Part shown: positions 12,131 to 25,500 of the stretch, in pieces
How the letters are laid out: each line of letters opens with the position of its first letter
Numbering within the stretch: position 1 is the stretch's first letter
Assembly: GCA_016858145.1 (NCBI GenBank)
Contig: JAEHOE010000217.1
Span: forward strand, 58,475 to 122,474
Source of the DNA: Edaphochlamys debaryana
Taxonomy: Eukaryota > Chlorophyta > Chlorophyceae > Chlamydomonadales
Length of the DNA: 64,000 nt
Direction of reading: 5' to 3'
Program-made: the position numbers and the translations under genes
Notes under the pieces: generated by a model
What the model was told of the DNA's origin: nothing
The model's input: only the letters and a program-made list of their open reading frames with translations
Databases searched by the model: none

Positions 12131-12815
12131 CAGGGTACGGTACTGTGTGTGCAGTGTCCTACACGGGGGCTACACTCACTGTCCAGGCGCCAACACACGG
12201 GGAGGAGCCAGTGTCCCGGGGGCAGTCGAGGCAATCGTCATGTTGGGCTTCTTGCAAGCTTCCGGGTGCCGCACAACGCTGCGGTCCCGTCTGCACGCCC
12301 CACACCCGTCGACCATTGTGTTCCTGACGCCTCGCGCGGCGTCCTGGCCCCCCCCTGCCACCGTCCCCATGCAGCTACACCCTCACACCCGAATCACGCA
12401 CCCTTGCCCCCTCAACGCGACCCATCCACGCCAGTTCTGGCGACCGGCCACCCACCAACATGTGGCAGCGCAAAGCCCGCCCTAAGACCCCATCCGCCAC
12501 CACCTCGCCTTCAAACCCAACTCCCGGCTTGCCCCGCTTCTTCCATGGCCACCCAGCCTGCCTACCAGGCAGCACTGTGCCCCACATTCAGCTCCCGGCT
12601 GCTCGGCAGCTCCTCCCAAGCCTGCTCCTTGGCTCAGGAACCATGACTTGCTGGGACCCTGCGCCCCAGCAGCCAGTCCCGTAGAGCTGCTGCTCCCTAG
12701 CTCCGCACAGCGCTGCCTATGGCCCCGGTACTATACAGCTCGACAGCTCCACCCCGAGCTGTCCCTCCACCCAACAGCTACAACAACAGCTACAATACTA
12801 GCTGCTGGTAGCTGC

Positions 12816-15641
12816 TTAGAGCTGCTGCTCGAGCAGGTTGGCGCAGTGGTTGTAGAAGGCGGCGAAGTCGCGGTCGTGGTCGGCCATGGCGCGGCGGAGC
12901 ACGGGCACGTGCTGGGCGGGGACCAGGTTGAGGACGGCGGCGTGGCCGATGGCGGCGTGCTCGGCCTCGCCTGGGGGCGGGGAGGGGGAGGAGGGGAGGA
13001 GAGGTGAGGGGGTGGGGAGAGGAGGGCAGGACGCGGGAGGGCAGGCGAAGAGCTCGTGTGCGCTCCCTTCGAGTCGGGCCCAGCAAACCCTTCCCAGGAC
13101 CGCCGTGCGAGGCGCCCCTGGGACGCTGTCCACCTCGCCTTCTTCCTGTGCCAAGCGTCCGACAGTACCGGGACCCTCCCAACAAGACGCCGAAACCCTC
13201 CAAACCCTCGCAACCTCCGCAGACCTCAAAACCCTCCCCCGACCCTCACGTCCCGCCCCAACCCCCCTCACCCTCCCCCCACCCTCCAGACCCTGCCCCA
13301 GCTCCCACAACCCTCCCCCAGCCCTCACAACCTCCCCCCAACAGCCCCCCTCACCCTCCACATCCCTCCAGCCCCCACCCCACCCCCAAACCCCGCCTCA
13401 CCCTCGGCGTGCACCTCGAGGAAGATCCAGTCCACCTTCTTGCCCGCGGGCGCGAAGATGCGGGCGTCCAGGTCCCGGAACGAGTCCAGCATCCAGGTCT
13501 TCTCGTAGTCGGCCAGGTACTCGATGGCCAGGTTGTAGCCCAGCGCGTACGAGGCCTGGGGGTGGGTGGGGAGGGGGTGGGTGGGGAGGGGGTGGGAGGG
13601 GGTCAGATCCGCTTCGTCGTCGCTGCCCGTGCCGTCCGTTTGCCGTCGCCTTCCCCTTGCTATGCCACGGGCTTGGCCCAGACAGCCCCGGCCCAGCTTG
13701 TCCGGCTGCCCCCGGACCGCCTACACCTGCGCGGCACCGCTCCATGTCGTGGCCCCCGCCCCCTCCCCCGCAACCCCACAGGCCCCCAGACGGCCCCCCC
13801 GCCCCCCCCCCCCACACGCACCTGCTCCAGGGCGCCCGCGCTGGTGTCGCCGCCCGCCGAGCCAATGTCACGCATCATCTGCTGGAACAGCAGCTGCGGG
13901 GGGGAGGGGGGGACGGAGGGGGGGCGAGGGGCTCGTGAGCATGGGGCCAGGGACCGGGGCGCCGGGTCACTCCGAACCGCATGAGCCCACGCAGCGACTC
14001 CGGTATGCCCCGACCTGTTCACACTATGTCCTGCCCTCTCCATGCTCGGGCACGGCCTCACAGCCCCCGGCACCTGCCGCGGCCCCCGGCTGCACCGCCG
14101 CACCTGCGCGGCCTTGGGCGCGGGCGAGTCGGCCATGAGCGCCTGCAGCTCGTAGCCGAACACGGAGGCGAAGAAGTCGGAGAACAGCTCGCGGTGGGTC
14201 TTGACTGCGACAGCGAGGGTGGGGCGGGAGGATTGGGTGCTCAGGGCTCGGGGCTCACGGCGGGACAAGGACAAGTTCTGGCTGGTACTCCTGATGGTAC
14301 CCCGGGATGGTACCCCTCCCTCTCCAGGATGGAAGTAAGCGTCATGGTGCCCCCCCCCCACGCCTCCTGTCCCCGCAGGGAAACAGGCCCAGGGTGCAGG
14401 GCCACCTCCAAACCTGGAACAAGGGGGCCTGACTCACGCTGGGGCTGGCCGTTGTGCATGCCGTACTCGCCCGCCAGGGGCTGGATCAGGTTCTTGAGGG
14501 CCATGTCGCGGCGGACGTAGTCAGACACTCCGATGGTGCGCTGGACCTGAGGGGGGGAAGAAGAGGAGAGGAGAGCGAGAGATGCAGGTGGGGTGAATGG
14601 TTAGGAGGAAGACGTTGGGTGCTGCAGGGTGGTGTGAGGCTGGGGCCCGTGTGTGGATGGGAGCAAGGCGATGCAGTGGGCCTTCCCCGCCCGGCCCCGC
14701 CCCACCATGAGCAGGCAGTGGGTAAAGGCGGGGTTGAAGGACTCCAGGTTGAAGGTCAGCTCGTTGAACACGGGGCGCAGCACGGCCTCTGGGGGGTGGA
14801 AGAGGCGGAGGCGGAGGCGGGGGCGGAGGTTGAGGCCCGGGGCCAGGAAGGCCAAGGAAGCACACCGAGCAAGCCTCTCCGCTATCTCTCGTCGGGACCC
14901 GACTGGTGTCCAATCTCCCTATCCTCTCCTCACCCCAGCGGTCGGCGGGCACGGCGCGCAGGTTGTCGTTGAAGCGGCGCAGAGCGGCCATGGAGGCGCC
15001 CTGGTCAAGCTCAGCCTGAAGGGGAGCACGATGAAAGGAGCAAGGTGCGTGTGGGAGAGTGAGTAGGGGTGGAAGAGGTGGCAAGGTTGCGACTGGCCAG
15101 AGACGTGGTTGAGGTGGTGGGCAGGTTGTGGCTGTCGGCAGCATGGCCAGAATTGTGCCGCACCTCGAGGGACTGGACCTGCTCCTTGGTGATCAGCTGG
15201 GGCAGGCCCACGCGGTTGGAGCTGGGGCCTGTAAGCAACCGAGAATGGCAGCGGGAAGCGTCAGAGGCCGGGCGACTGGGTGCCGAGACGCGCGGCTGCG
15301 CATGCACCCCAACTTCCGAATAACGCTGTCGACGAAGCACCGGCGACCGCATTCCGAGACGTCGAGACCCGACTCACCGGGCACATGGAGGTTAGCGGCC
15401 CAAGCCTCCTTAGCGGGAGCAGCCGAGGCGCTCACGACCAGGCTCTGGCGAGCCTGCACATTCCGGGCGGCTGGGTGAGCCCATGGCACAATTGAGCCGC
15501 GATCACTGCATATTAGCACCACAGGAGTCCCACCTTGGCACCGGAGCGAGCGCTGCGGCGCGCGACGGCCGGAACGGCCTTCGTGGACGACCGGCCGCTG
15601 ACCGCCGCGGCAGCGCGCTTGCTCGACAGGGCGAAGGCCAT
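12816..15641 (-). CDS. Putative plastid haem-oxygenase-like diiron protein (CADD/DUF3865-like)
   Basis: Ten exons: 15534-15641, 15378-15453, 15164-15228, 14934-15015, 14706-14788, 14438-14546, 14104-14204, 13822-13893, 13402-13555, 12816-12970 (TAA). They give 334 residues and all phases agree. The N-terminus, MAFALSSKRAAAAVSGRSST, is rich in A, S, R and K like a chloroplast transit peptide; an in-frame upstream start at 15719 is possible. The signature of haem-oxygenase-like diiron oxidases, H-x3-E-x2-H, appears as HAEGEAEH (H281, E285, H288) across the exon 9/10 junction. Further candidate ligands are E126/H134 in NLESFNPAFTH and E244 in NLAIEYLADYE. Family members such as CADD make p-aminobenzoate or carry out other oxidations; the substrate here cannot be read from sequence. 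The fold assignment rests on the motif and the helical pattern. Confidence 0.6.
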
Positions 15642-16516
15642 TTTGGGTATTTGAGCTGGCTGGGTATTCGAGCTGGCTGTGTGAGGAGTGCGAACTGCGG
15701 GGAATTGGCCTGCCGACATATAGGGTTCTCAGAATGCCGCGATGGGCGTCTGCGCCACAAGCGCGGCCGGGCACCCCCTCCGCCGGCCCGAGCAGCCTCG
15801 ACACATGCACTACGTGTATCATGCTTATATATGCCCTTCACGCGAGGTGAAGGCGCGAGGCGCCGCCCGGCTGCTGGCGTTTGCGTGCAATACCCGGCGC
15901 GAATACCCCGGCTTGCCGTTGTCTCCCCCCCTGCGCAACACTCAATCCTACATCTCTGACTGGTCTACCCCCCACTTCCTGCTCGAGTCAGATGCCTCCT
16001 AGTCCTAGACTGTTCAGACCAGGCTGGCCCAGCAGGGACCTCATGGGTTCAGGCACGTCCAGACCTCGAGCAACCCCGAGCCCCCTCAAGCTCAACTTCA
16101 GGAGGCCGTCGAAGGAAGGTAATTCACTCCCACTGACTGAATGTGTGCTCTGCACATATTGCGGGCGTGCCGGGGGGCTGACCCACGGGACATGGCGAGA
16201 TGCAGAGGGTCTGGAAGCACAGCGTTTCTTCATCCTGCTGCCGCGATTCTCAGTCACCCTACCTAGAGACTGCAGGTTATGCCCACAACCAGTGGCAAAC
16301 GCGACAAAGTCCGGACGACTTTGAGTCAGGGCGGGGAGGCCTTCAGAGCCATCAGAGGATCTGCATACAAACAAGCTTTCCTGACAGTACATATTGCAAT
16401 AGACCTTACGGCCTTATCGCAGCGCGCCGAGTTACCATTGCCCGAACCCGAACGCCGCGAACCCAACATACAACATGCGACAAGTACATCAGCGTCCCCG
16501 ATAGGGGCCATCGGGC
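15642..16516. other. Divergent intergenic region (promoters of two genes)
   Basis: Separates the starts of the haem-oxygenase-like gene (-) and the beta-helix gene (+). No gene or element is recognised. A TATATATG-like stretch lies near 15826-15833. Both promoters must lie in or near this stretch. Confidence 0.4.
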
Positions 16517-19500
16517 ATGGCCGGGGGTAAAGCCCACGGCAGCTGCGAGACCGGCATGGCCAAAACGGTCGCGGCGCTGCTTCTCCTGCTGGCTGCGCTT
16601 CTGGAGGCAGCGCTGGCTCAGCACCGCGGCGCTTTTTTGCTGGTGACCGGCCACAACGGGTACAACGGCACGCGGGAGGCGCTCATCACCACCCAGGCAA
16701 GCTCAGTCCCTCGGGGGGGAACCCAAGGAGGCGACCCCCAGGGGAGGCTGCTGACACGCTGAGGGGCGTGTGAACCGACCGGTGGTCTTGACAGCAGGGG
16801 CCGTAAGGTCCGTCAACACGGTGGTAGGGCCGCAGGGGTCGCAAACTCCGTGGTCTTGGTACTTGCTAACAGGGGCCCACAACACGGCAGACCGCCCCGC
16901 CGCAACCACCCTGAACCGCCGGCATCCCCTCACCTCCCACCCTCCTCCCTCCCCCCGTTTCCCCTTCACCGTCCCCACCCCCTTAGCTCCTCGCCTCCTT
17001 CCCCAACGGCATCACCTATTGGTGGACCGACTTTGCGGCCGGCGGCACCATCAGCCTGGGCGGCGAGGGCAGCGCCTCCGCCGGCGCCGTGCGCTTCCGG
17101 CCGCTGCTGCGCTTCGACGGCGCCCACAGCTACCTGCCCCCGGGGGCCGTGGTGGAGTCGGCGGAGCTCAGCTTCACCGTGGTGGGGGAGGGCTTGGGCC
17201 TGGGGGCTGGGGGGCTGGGGCCAGGCGGAGGAGAGGGTATGCTTGCTCTGGTTCGTTAGGTGTAGCAGACACGCTCCTCGCCTCAAGGATACGGAGGCGA
17301 TGACGCACGAGAGTAGAGTTCTTGTCAAATCTAGGCCTGCCTTTTAAGACGTATCCACTATATTGGTAGCGGTGATCTGGACCCAACGCAACGACGGATA
17401 CGGTTGCGGGTTCGACCTAAGGCGGATGCAAAGAATACGTTAGAGGTAGCGGCTGCAGAAAACGTTCGAGAGTGGCTTCGGCGGCGGACCTGGCCCACCC
17501 GCACGCGACGCGTCGTGGCACACCCGTTGCCCACAACACCGGTTCAAGCCCTGGCGGGAACGCTCTCGGGACTTTCGCTTCAGGGGGGGGAGAATGTAGC
17601 AGACACGCTCCTCGCCTCAAGGATACGGAGGCGATGACGCACGAGAGTGGGGTTCCTGTCAAGTCTAGACCGTCCTTTTAAGACGCATCCACAACATTAG
17701 GCCAGGCGGGTAACGCGCTGAGTCCCCATTCCCCAAACCGCACTGGGGCGAAGGGACACCGGTTCGGCCCTGAACCCGGCCGTGCACCCCTCCGCGCGCA
17801 CGCTGCGTTCCCCTGCACCCCTCTCTGCACCCCCACTCCCCACACAGGTCAACTGGCAGGCGGCTGTGCTGGCGGAGGCGTGCTTCCTCACCCGCCCCTG
17901 GGCCCACGCCCTGTTGCCGGGGCAGGACCGGTGCGCGGGGGGAGAGGGAGGGGCGATGCGTCTGAGTGCTGGGTTGTGGAGTTGTGGGTCGCATCGTCCC
18001 GCGCGGTTCCTCGCCCCCATAGTCAACCCACCCGACCAACGCCGACCCTCCTCAACCCCAAACACCTCACCCCACCCACCCCCGCCAGGTTCAAGTCCAC
18101 CGGCTGGCTCTACGCCCGCGCCGCCCCCAACACCTCCACCCCGGAGCCCTGGACCGCGGCGGGGGGATGGGCGGACTGCACCGCGGCCCCCTCGTTGGCG
18201 GCGCGCGTGCCGGCGGGGGGCCGCGAGGGCTACTGGGTGCAGACCTTGGCCCTGGACCCCGGGCGGGTGGCGGCGTGGCTGGTGGATGGGGGCGCGGCCA
18301 ACTATGGCCTCATCTTCAGGTGCGGGGGGTCGGGTTGAGGGTGGGGTCTGGGGTCGGGGTGGGGGTATGAAGGAGGGGAAGTGGCTTGGGAGAAGGGCCC
18401 AGGGCTGGGCAGAAGGTTGGTGGGTGGGGCGCCTCGCGGAAGCTTATGCAGTGCAGAGAGAGGAAAAGGGTGCGGATTTGCAGTAAGAGTTTGCTTCAGA
18501 GGAACACGTCGTGTCATTATGTGTGCAGGATCCTCTCCAATCTCCCCCCTACCCACCCCCGCGCGTGCCCCCAAGGTCCAACGGCACGGGCAGCCTCGTG
18601 TCGTCATGGTGGGCCAACGGCACCATGTACCGCCCGGCGCTACGGGTCAATTACGTAATACCGCCGCCGTACAGCAACGGTACGGCTCGGCCGGCCGTAC
18701 AGCCGGGGGTTCGCACCAGCCCCGCCGTACTGTGGGCGGGGTCACGCACCTGGTGGGTCAGCCCCAGTGGGAGCGACGAGACCGGCTCGGGGCACCCGCA
18801 GCTGCCGCTGAGGAGGTGAGGCGGGGGGTCCGGGTGGCTAAGGGGGCTGTCGGGTGACAGCCTCGCTGGGTGGGGGAAGCGTGGCGACTGGGTTGTCACG
18901 TGCACCGTGCTCCCTGCTCCCGTGCCATCATGACTTGATTGGTGCGGGCCGTTGGGTGTTGATTGGCGGTCCCAAGGGACGGGGGAAACGTGGGTACTGG
19001 AAGCTTGCGCGCGAGCCCTCTTTCTGGCCCCGTCCGCCCCCGCAACCCTCCGCTCCCCCAGCCCCGCCAAGGCCCTGACGGTGGCACAGCCGGGGGACAG
19101 CATCTGGCTGCGCGGCGGCACGTACCCGGGTGAGCGCAACCCCCGAACCTCCTCACATGCCCTCTGCTCTTTCACCTGCTCACACTCTCCATCCTCCGCG
19201 TCCGCACCACCCCGCCCTGACCTCCCCCAAAACACCCTCTCCCCCCCAGGCGTGATCAGCATCAGCCGCCCCCGCATCACGCTCCAGTCCGCTCCCGGCC
19301 ACTGGGCCACCCTCACCGCCCGCCTGTCTGACCCACGGGACGCGGTCAACGTGGTGACGCTCCTGCCGGGGGCGGACGGGGGCGTCCTGCAGGTTGGGAA
19401 GGGGGAGGCGTTGGGGTGTTGGGGTTCTTGGGTGGGGGGGGGGGTGGAGGGCGGGGAATGGGGATGCTGCCGGTGGGTGCAAGTGTGCCTCGGTGGTGTG

Positions 19501-22500
19501 GGGCTTGGGGCTGGAGGCAGGTGCCCAGCCAAGCCCCATTCGGCTCTCCCCCTCCTCCCGCAGAACCTCGCCATCACGGGGGGCCACTACTACGGCCTAA
19601 ACTTCTTCAGGCAAGGTCCCACCCGCGACGCAGTGCCGAATGACCCCTCACAGATCTTGCAAGGCCCCTGCTCACTGTTGAGCGGCTTAGCTCTTTTACA
19701 CTTGGACCGTGTGGCCTCCTGAGTCCTGACCCTGTGCCCACATCCACACCTGCTTTCCCAAGCAGTGATGGCGCGGTGACCCCAAGCCACTGGGTGGTGC
19801 GCAACGTGCGGTGAGCGTACGGGAGGGGGTGGACGGAAGGGTGCTTGAGAGGATGCACGGGTGCTGTCGGGCAGGGGATTGATGCAGCGCAGTATGCTCC
19901 TAGCCCTGATCCACATGCCCCCTCCGCCCCTCCCCCCTCCCCCCTGGATCCAGGATCCACTCCACGGGCAGCAGCTGCGTGAAGCTGACCATGGGCGCCG
20001 CCAACAACACGTTCGAGCGCTGCGAGCTGTTTGACGCGGGGGCCAGGATGCGGACGTACGGGTAGGTGGGTTGAAGGGGTGCACGCTGCGAGAGGCTGGG
20101 AACGCCACGCGCGCCCAGCTTTGCCTGCCTCTTTTCTTCGTCTATGCCACGCCGGACCTTCGTCTCACGCCACCTCTCCCGGCCCCGGATGGTTCTGCCC
20201 CAGCCACGCACCTCCGCCAAGCATGCCGCATCCCGCCCGGCTCCGGCTTCCTCTGCCTCATCTCTCTATGCTCCTCCCCTCCCTGACCCCTCCCCTTCCC
20301 TAGGTACGGCATTGACGCCGTGCGCACGTACGACCTGCACGTGCGCGACTGCTTCTTCCACGACCTGCCCGGCGCCGCGCTGATTCTGTCGGGCGGCTCG
20401 TCGCGTGCGACCTTTGAACGCAACATGGTCTCGCGATGCGATCGCGGTGTCGAGGTCGGCAGCATCACTGATCCAGGCCTCATGGACAAGGTCGCCAACC
20501 CGCAGCTCTACGAAGCTATCAACGCGACGTTACATAATAATATCTTCACCGCAATCGGGCAGGCCGGGGTATTACTGAGAGCCGCGAGCGGGGCCGTGGT
20601 GTCGCACAACACGCTGTACGGCGTGCAGGAGTACGGCCAGGCTGCCGTACTGCTAGACTCCGCGCCGCACTACGGCAGTGCCGTACCGACGCCCTGCGGC
20701 GGCCCCGTGGTGCTGTGGGCCAACGTGATCGTACGATCCGCCGAGGCTCGGCCGGGGCCCCTATTCCAGGTGGGCCCGAGCTGGGGCTGACGGGGTGCAG
20801 CCTCTTCTCCCCTCGTTGTCCTCTGCGCTCCCCAGCCCACCGCTCAGCGCTCACCTTCCCTAGCCTAGCCCCCAAATCTCTGTGCCCCCAGTATAGTCAT
20901 TGCTGTTGCTGCTTCCGTATACCTTCCGTGCGATACCTCCAACCCTCCAACCCTTCGACCCTGACACACCCCTTTCCCGGCCAGCACCCCTCCCACATCT
21001 CACGCCGCTGTCCCTCTGTGCCTCGGTCGCAGATCCGCTCCGGCGGCCTGGACAACTCCAGCTCCAGCACCTTAATCATGTCGTACAACCGTTACTGGGA
21101 CCTGGCTGGGCCCGGCAACACGACGGGCGGGGCCTTCAAGTGGGGGTTGGGGCCCATGCTGGAAGACCAACGGCCGGGGTCCGCATTCACAGGCAACGCA
21201 TCCGGCTGGGCGGCGCACTGCGCCGTACGGCTGGGCCAGGCCATGTGCGATCCTGGATCCAGCGCCGATTCGGACCCGGGCCTGGATCCAGGATTCGAGC
21301 CGCTGCGCTGCGGCCCGTCGGCCGCCCGCGCCCCCGCCGACCCCGCCACCGCCGCGCCCGCCAGCCTGCCCGCGGCGGCGCTGGCCCGCCTGGCAGCGGC
21401 GGCCGTTGTCGAAGACTTCCACGGCCGCCAACGACCAACCGACAACGGGCTGTACGACATCGGTGCCGTACAGTACGTCGCCGACGGGCAGGCGCACGTG
21501 CCCTCCAAGCCCCTGCCCGACCCCGTGCCGTCCGCGTTCGCCCACAAGCGGCCCGCGGCTGGCTGGGGCCTGGTCCGAGATCCCGTGTACGAGCGCGTGT
21601 GGCCCTTCTACTTTTGGCTGCCGAGGCGGAGTCAGGACATCTGGGTGGATGCTGTTGGCGGGTGAGGGTCTGGTGCTGCGTGTTTGGGTGCTGCGTGTTT
21701 GGAGTGCCTACCGTGCGCCTATCCCCTGGCATCCGGGCTTGGCCGGGCGGCGGAAGGCCTGCCGCCCAACCTGCCCGCTCTTGCCAGAAATCTACCGTGC
21801 CCCACTGTCCCTTGCTTCCTACCCCTCCCCAACCGACCCAACCGCCTGCAGTACGGACGACCAGGCCTTCGATTACTACGCCAACTACTCCCGGCCCTTC
21901 CGTACGCTGCAGCGGGCTCTGGATCGGGCCGGCATGGGCGACCGGATCTGGCTGTACGGCAACCAGGTGGGGGGCCACGGCCTACGGTGGGGGGGCCTGG
22001 GGGGTGCAACAGGCCGGGAGAGGGGAGCCCGCCTGCCTGTCGGCGGCCTGTCTCTCTGATCCCCGCACCCGTTGCGACTTGCAACACACGCGCAGACGCA
22101 CGCGGGTCCCGTCAGCGTCAAGGGGACCAACATCTCCGTCGCCACCCGCCCCGCGGACCTGGCGGAGGGCCGGCGGGCGCTGCTGCGCTGCGCGGGGGCC
22201 GGCGCGGGCGCGGCGGCGTGCGTGGGGCTGTGGGAGGGCGCCACCGCGGTGCAGCTGAGCGGCTTCGACGTGGAGATGGGGCCGGGGGCGGCGGGGCCGT
22301 GCGTGCAGGCCAACGCGGGGGCGGGTGAGCGGGGGGCGGGGGGGGGGAGCAATGTGGTGGGGGTGCTGGTGGGTGTGGGGCGCGTTTGGGGGAAGCTGTT
22401 TGTGGCTGGAGTTGAGCGGGGAGGGAGATCACGCCATGGGAAAGGGATGGTTGAGTAACCCTCAACGTCTGTACCCACTCCGCCCTTCCATCCCTCCCCA

Positions 22501-25500
22501 GGCAGCGGCACGTCCGCCTACTGGCGCTGGTGGCTGCGGGCCTCCAACCGCACCGCACCGGGCGCCGACTGGAGCACCTTCGCGGTGAGGAGAGCCAAGT
22601 ACGGGTGGCTGCGTGTGCAGCGACGCAACCCCGGGGATGCATTCTTGCGGCATCCGGCACCCTTCCCAAGTCTCCATCGGTTTGCACCCGATTAACTTCT
22701 TGCGGTATACCACAGCCTCATCAGCACTTTGGGCGCCCCCAGGAGACTGGTCCCCCTCAACGCGCCGCACACTTCCCTCCTCACACGCCCCCCTGCGCCC
22801 CAGGACCTGCGCCTCTCCAACTGCGGCACCCACGGCCTCAAGCTCTCCACATTCGTCTCCCGAGTCCGCATCGAGAACACCACCATCACGCGCCCCAATG
22901 GCACCGGAATCGAGGTGGTTGGAGGCAATAAGATACGCATCAGGCAAGCGCACGCACTCACAATGACCTGACCTTCCGAGCCCCTCCCCACGCCTCGCCG
23001 CGCCGCTTCGTTCCTGTAACGGCCCCGCTCAGCCCCCTGTAGGCCTCAATCCGCGTGAGACCAGCACGCCAGCACTCCCAGCAGCCTCGAACACACAATG
23101 CTCCTCCCCTCTCACCCGTCCCTCGATACCCCTCCCCACCGGACCACCGCACCCCAGGGGCAACACGGTGCTCTCCCCCGCCGGCTCCTGCTTCCGGGCG
23201 GGGGGAGGCGTGCGGGACCTGGTGCTGGAGCGGAACCTGGGCAGGTGGGGGCCGGGGGGGCGGGGCCCGGGAAGTGATTGGCTGTCGGGAGAGTTAGGCA
23301 CGGGCGCAAGGGGACCGCAGCACACCCGCCTTGCTCCTGCCTTGCCCCGCCCCCCATGCCTCCGATTCCCGCACCGCACCACCCCCGCCTTTCCACCAGG
23401 GACTGCGGCGGCGTGGGCATCTTCATAGGCTCCGAGGAATCTTCCCCCGCCCTCGGGGACGCAGACTGGGCCCGCAACGCCCGCACCCGGGAGCCGGGGT
23501 CCCCCCTGCCGGGCGCCTCCCCCCTCCTGGCGGGGGACTGGCACGACGCGGTCCGCGTGATCGCTCGATCCAACGTAATCCAGGTGCGTGTGCTGAGTCT
23601 GCTGATCCTGTCATGGCAAACTGTGGGAAGCAGGCGCGTGTGCCTGGCCCTACGGTCGTGTAGCAACTTGTGGGGAGCAGGTGCCGAAGCGCGGTAGGAA
23701 AGCCGGCTGCTGCAAGGGAACATGGGCGTGCCTGAGGCTTTGGTGTGTCCCCGATCTGGCCCTAGCGGGTTGGGTCAACGCCTGTGATGTCAGACATCTG
23801 TGACAGCTGTCGGTCTGCCGGTCGGTCGGTCCGCAGGGCGCGGCGGGGGCGGGGCTGGCGCTGTACTCTGCGCGGGAGGTGCAGGCGCTGCACAACACAC
23901 TGCTGGTGGGTGGGTGGGTGGGTGGGTGGGTGGGTGGGTGGGGGTGTGGCAGATGAGGTGGGACGGCGCACAAGGGCAGGGTTCGGGGGAGTCGGGGGGA
24001 GTCGGGCGCATGGGGCATTGGGCCCATGCCTCTTGTCTTCCTGGCCCCTGCCCCGTCCCTCTCCCTACCACTTTCCTCGAGTATACGTCACCCATCAAGC
24101 CCTCCTGCACCCCTCGCTTACCCTCATTACAACCCCTCCTTCCCCCAACCCCCAGGACGTGGCCGCCTCCTTTCACGCCGGTATCCTCCTCAACGTCAGC
24201 CCCAAGCAGGTCGGACCCACAGCCCAGGTCGGGCCCCCCAACACCAACATCGCCCTCCGCGCCAACATCATACAGCTCGCAGCCCCCCGCCCCGGCGCCG
24301 GCGCCGGCCGGCGGCCCGCGGTGCAGGCCCGACTGCTCCAGGGGACGATAGTCAACCGCCAACTGCTCGTCCAACCGCCCAACGGTACTTGCGATCCCGC
24401 GCCGCCAACCGCCAACGGAACGGCGCCGGCGGCGGGGGCGGGGGCGGGTCGACGAAGGCAGCTGCTGCTCGGGGAGGGCCGGGGAACGCACCCGCACCTA
24501 GCCGGCGGGGACGGGACCGAAGGGGCGGAGGGGCAGGAGGAGGTCGAGGAGGTGGGAGCAGGGGCAGGGGTGAGGGTGGGGGCCGGGGAGATCGCCCCCC
24601 GGCGCTCGCTGGTGGGTCTTTCCTTCACGGCGCCCTACTACGCTGACAGCCGGGAGCAGGGCCGCAACGCGGACGGCTCCTGCCCCATGTACCCCGACAG
24701 CCACTTCTGGAACCAGGTGGGGCGGGGGTCGGTTTCTAGGGTTAGACGCAGGGGTGGAGGGCACGCGAGTGCGCGAGGGCACGGCCTGCGACTCTGGTAG
24801 GGTGTGGGGAAAGGTGGGGTTCCAAGAGCAATCTGCCCTCGTTCCGACGCTCTAGGTTCGTCCCTACCCCAGCCCATCCCTGTCCGCCTCTCACCCATAC
24901 GCTTCTCCCCTCCCTCCCTCCCCCACCCCCACGCCCGTCAGGACGTGTCGGCTCTGGCGGTGCACCCCCGCAGCGAGGCCATCAAGTCCAACATCGGCCC
25001 CGGCAGCCTGCACCTGGACTTTGGGTTCAACACCACCATCGGGGGGCGCCAGGTGGGGGCGGGGGCGCCTTGTGGGGCATGCTGTACGGCACTCAGATCA
25101 CTCAACGCTCACGTGCCTTCCGTACACCCCCGTGCCAGGTACCCGCGGGCATGTTCATTAACCTGGTGGACAGCACCACGTGGCCACGGGCGCAGGTGGG
25201 TGATTGGGACGGGTTCGAGGTGCCACGAGCTCAAGATGGGAGCTAAGATGGCCTTAGCGTGTGTTATAGACTGAGGCCTGTCCCCACCCCCGTTGACCCC
25301 GGTGCACTGCCAACCACGGACTCCCCCCCCCCCCGCCAGATCGTGTTCGGACCGGACGGCTATCCGGACGAGTCCGTTCTGGAGCCCGCCGGACTGCCCA
25401 TCACTGCGGACGCCCTGGTGCAGGTGGGAGCACCGACTCACGGGGGGGGGGAATTGCCTGAGAAGAGGGGCCGGGCTGAACCCTGTCCTGTCGCCTCAAG

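Larger units (their letters stand above)
10218..12815. other. Gene-poor intergenic region between bZIP and haem-oxygenase-like genes
   Basis: About 2.6 kb without a convincing gene. It holds a repeat present twice (about 10324-10682 and 11791-12130), separated by unique-looking sequence. The stretch 12130-12815 is the 3' flank of the next minus-strand gene and shows nothing definite. Confidence 0.5.
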
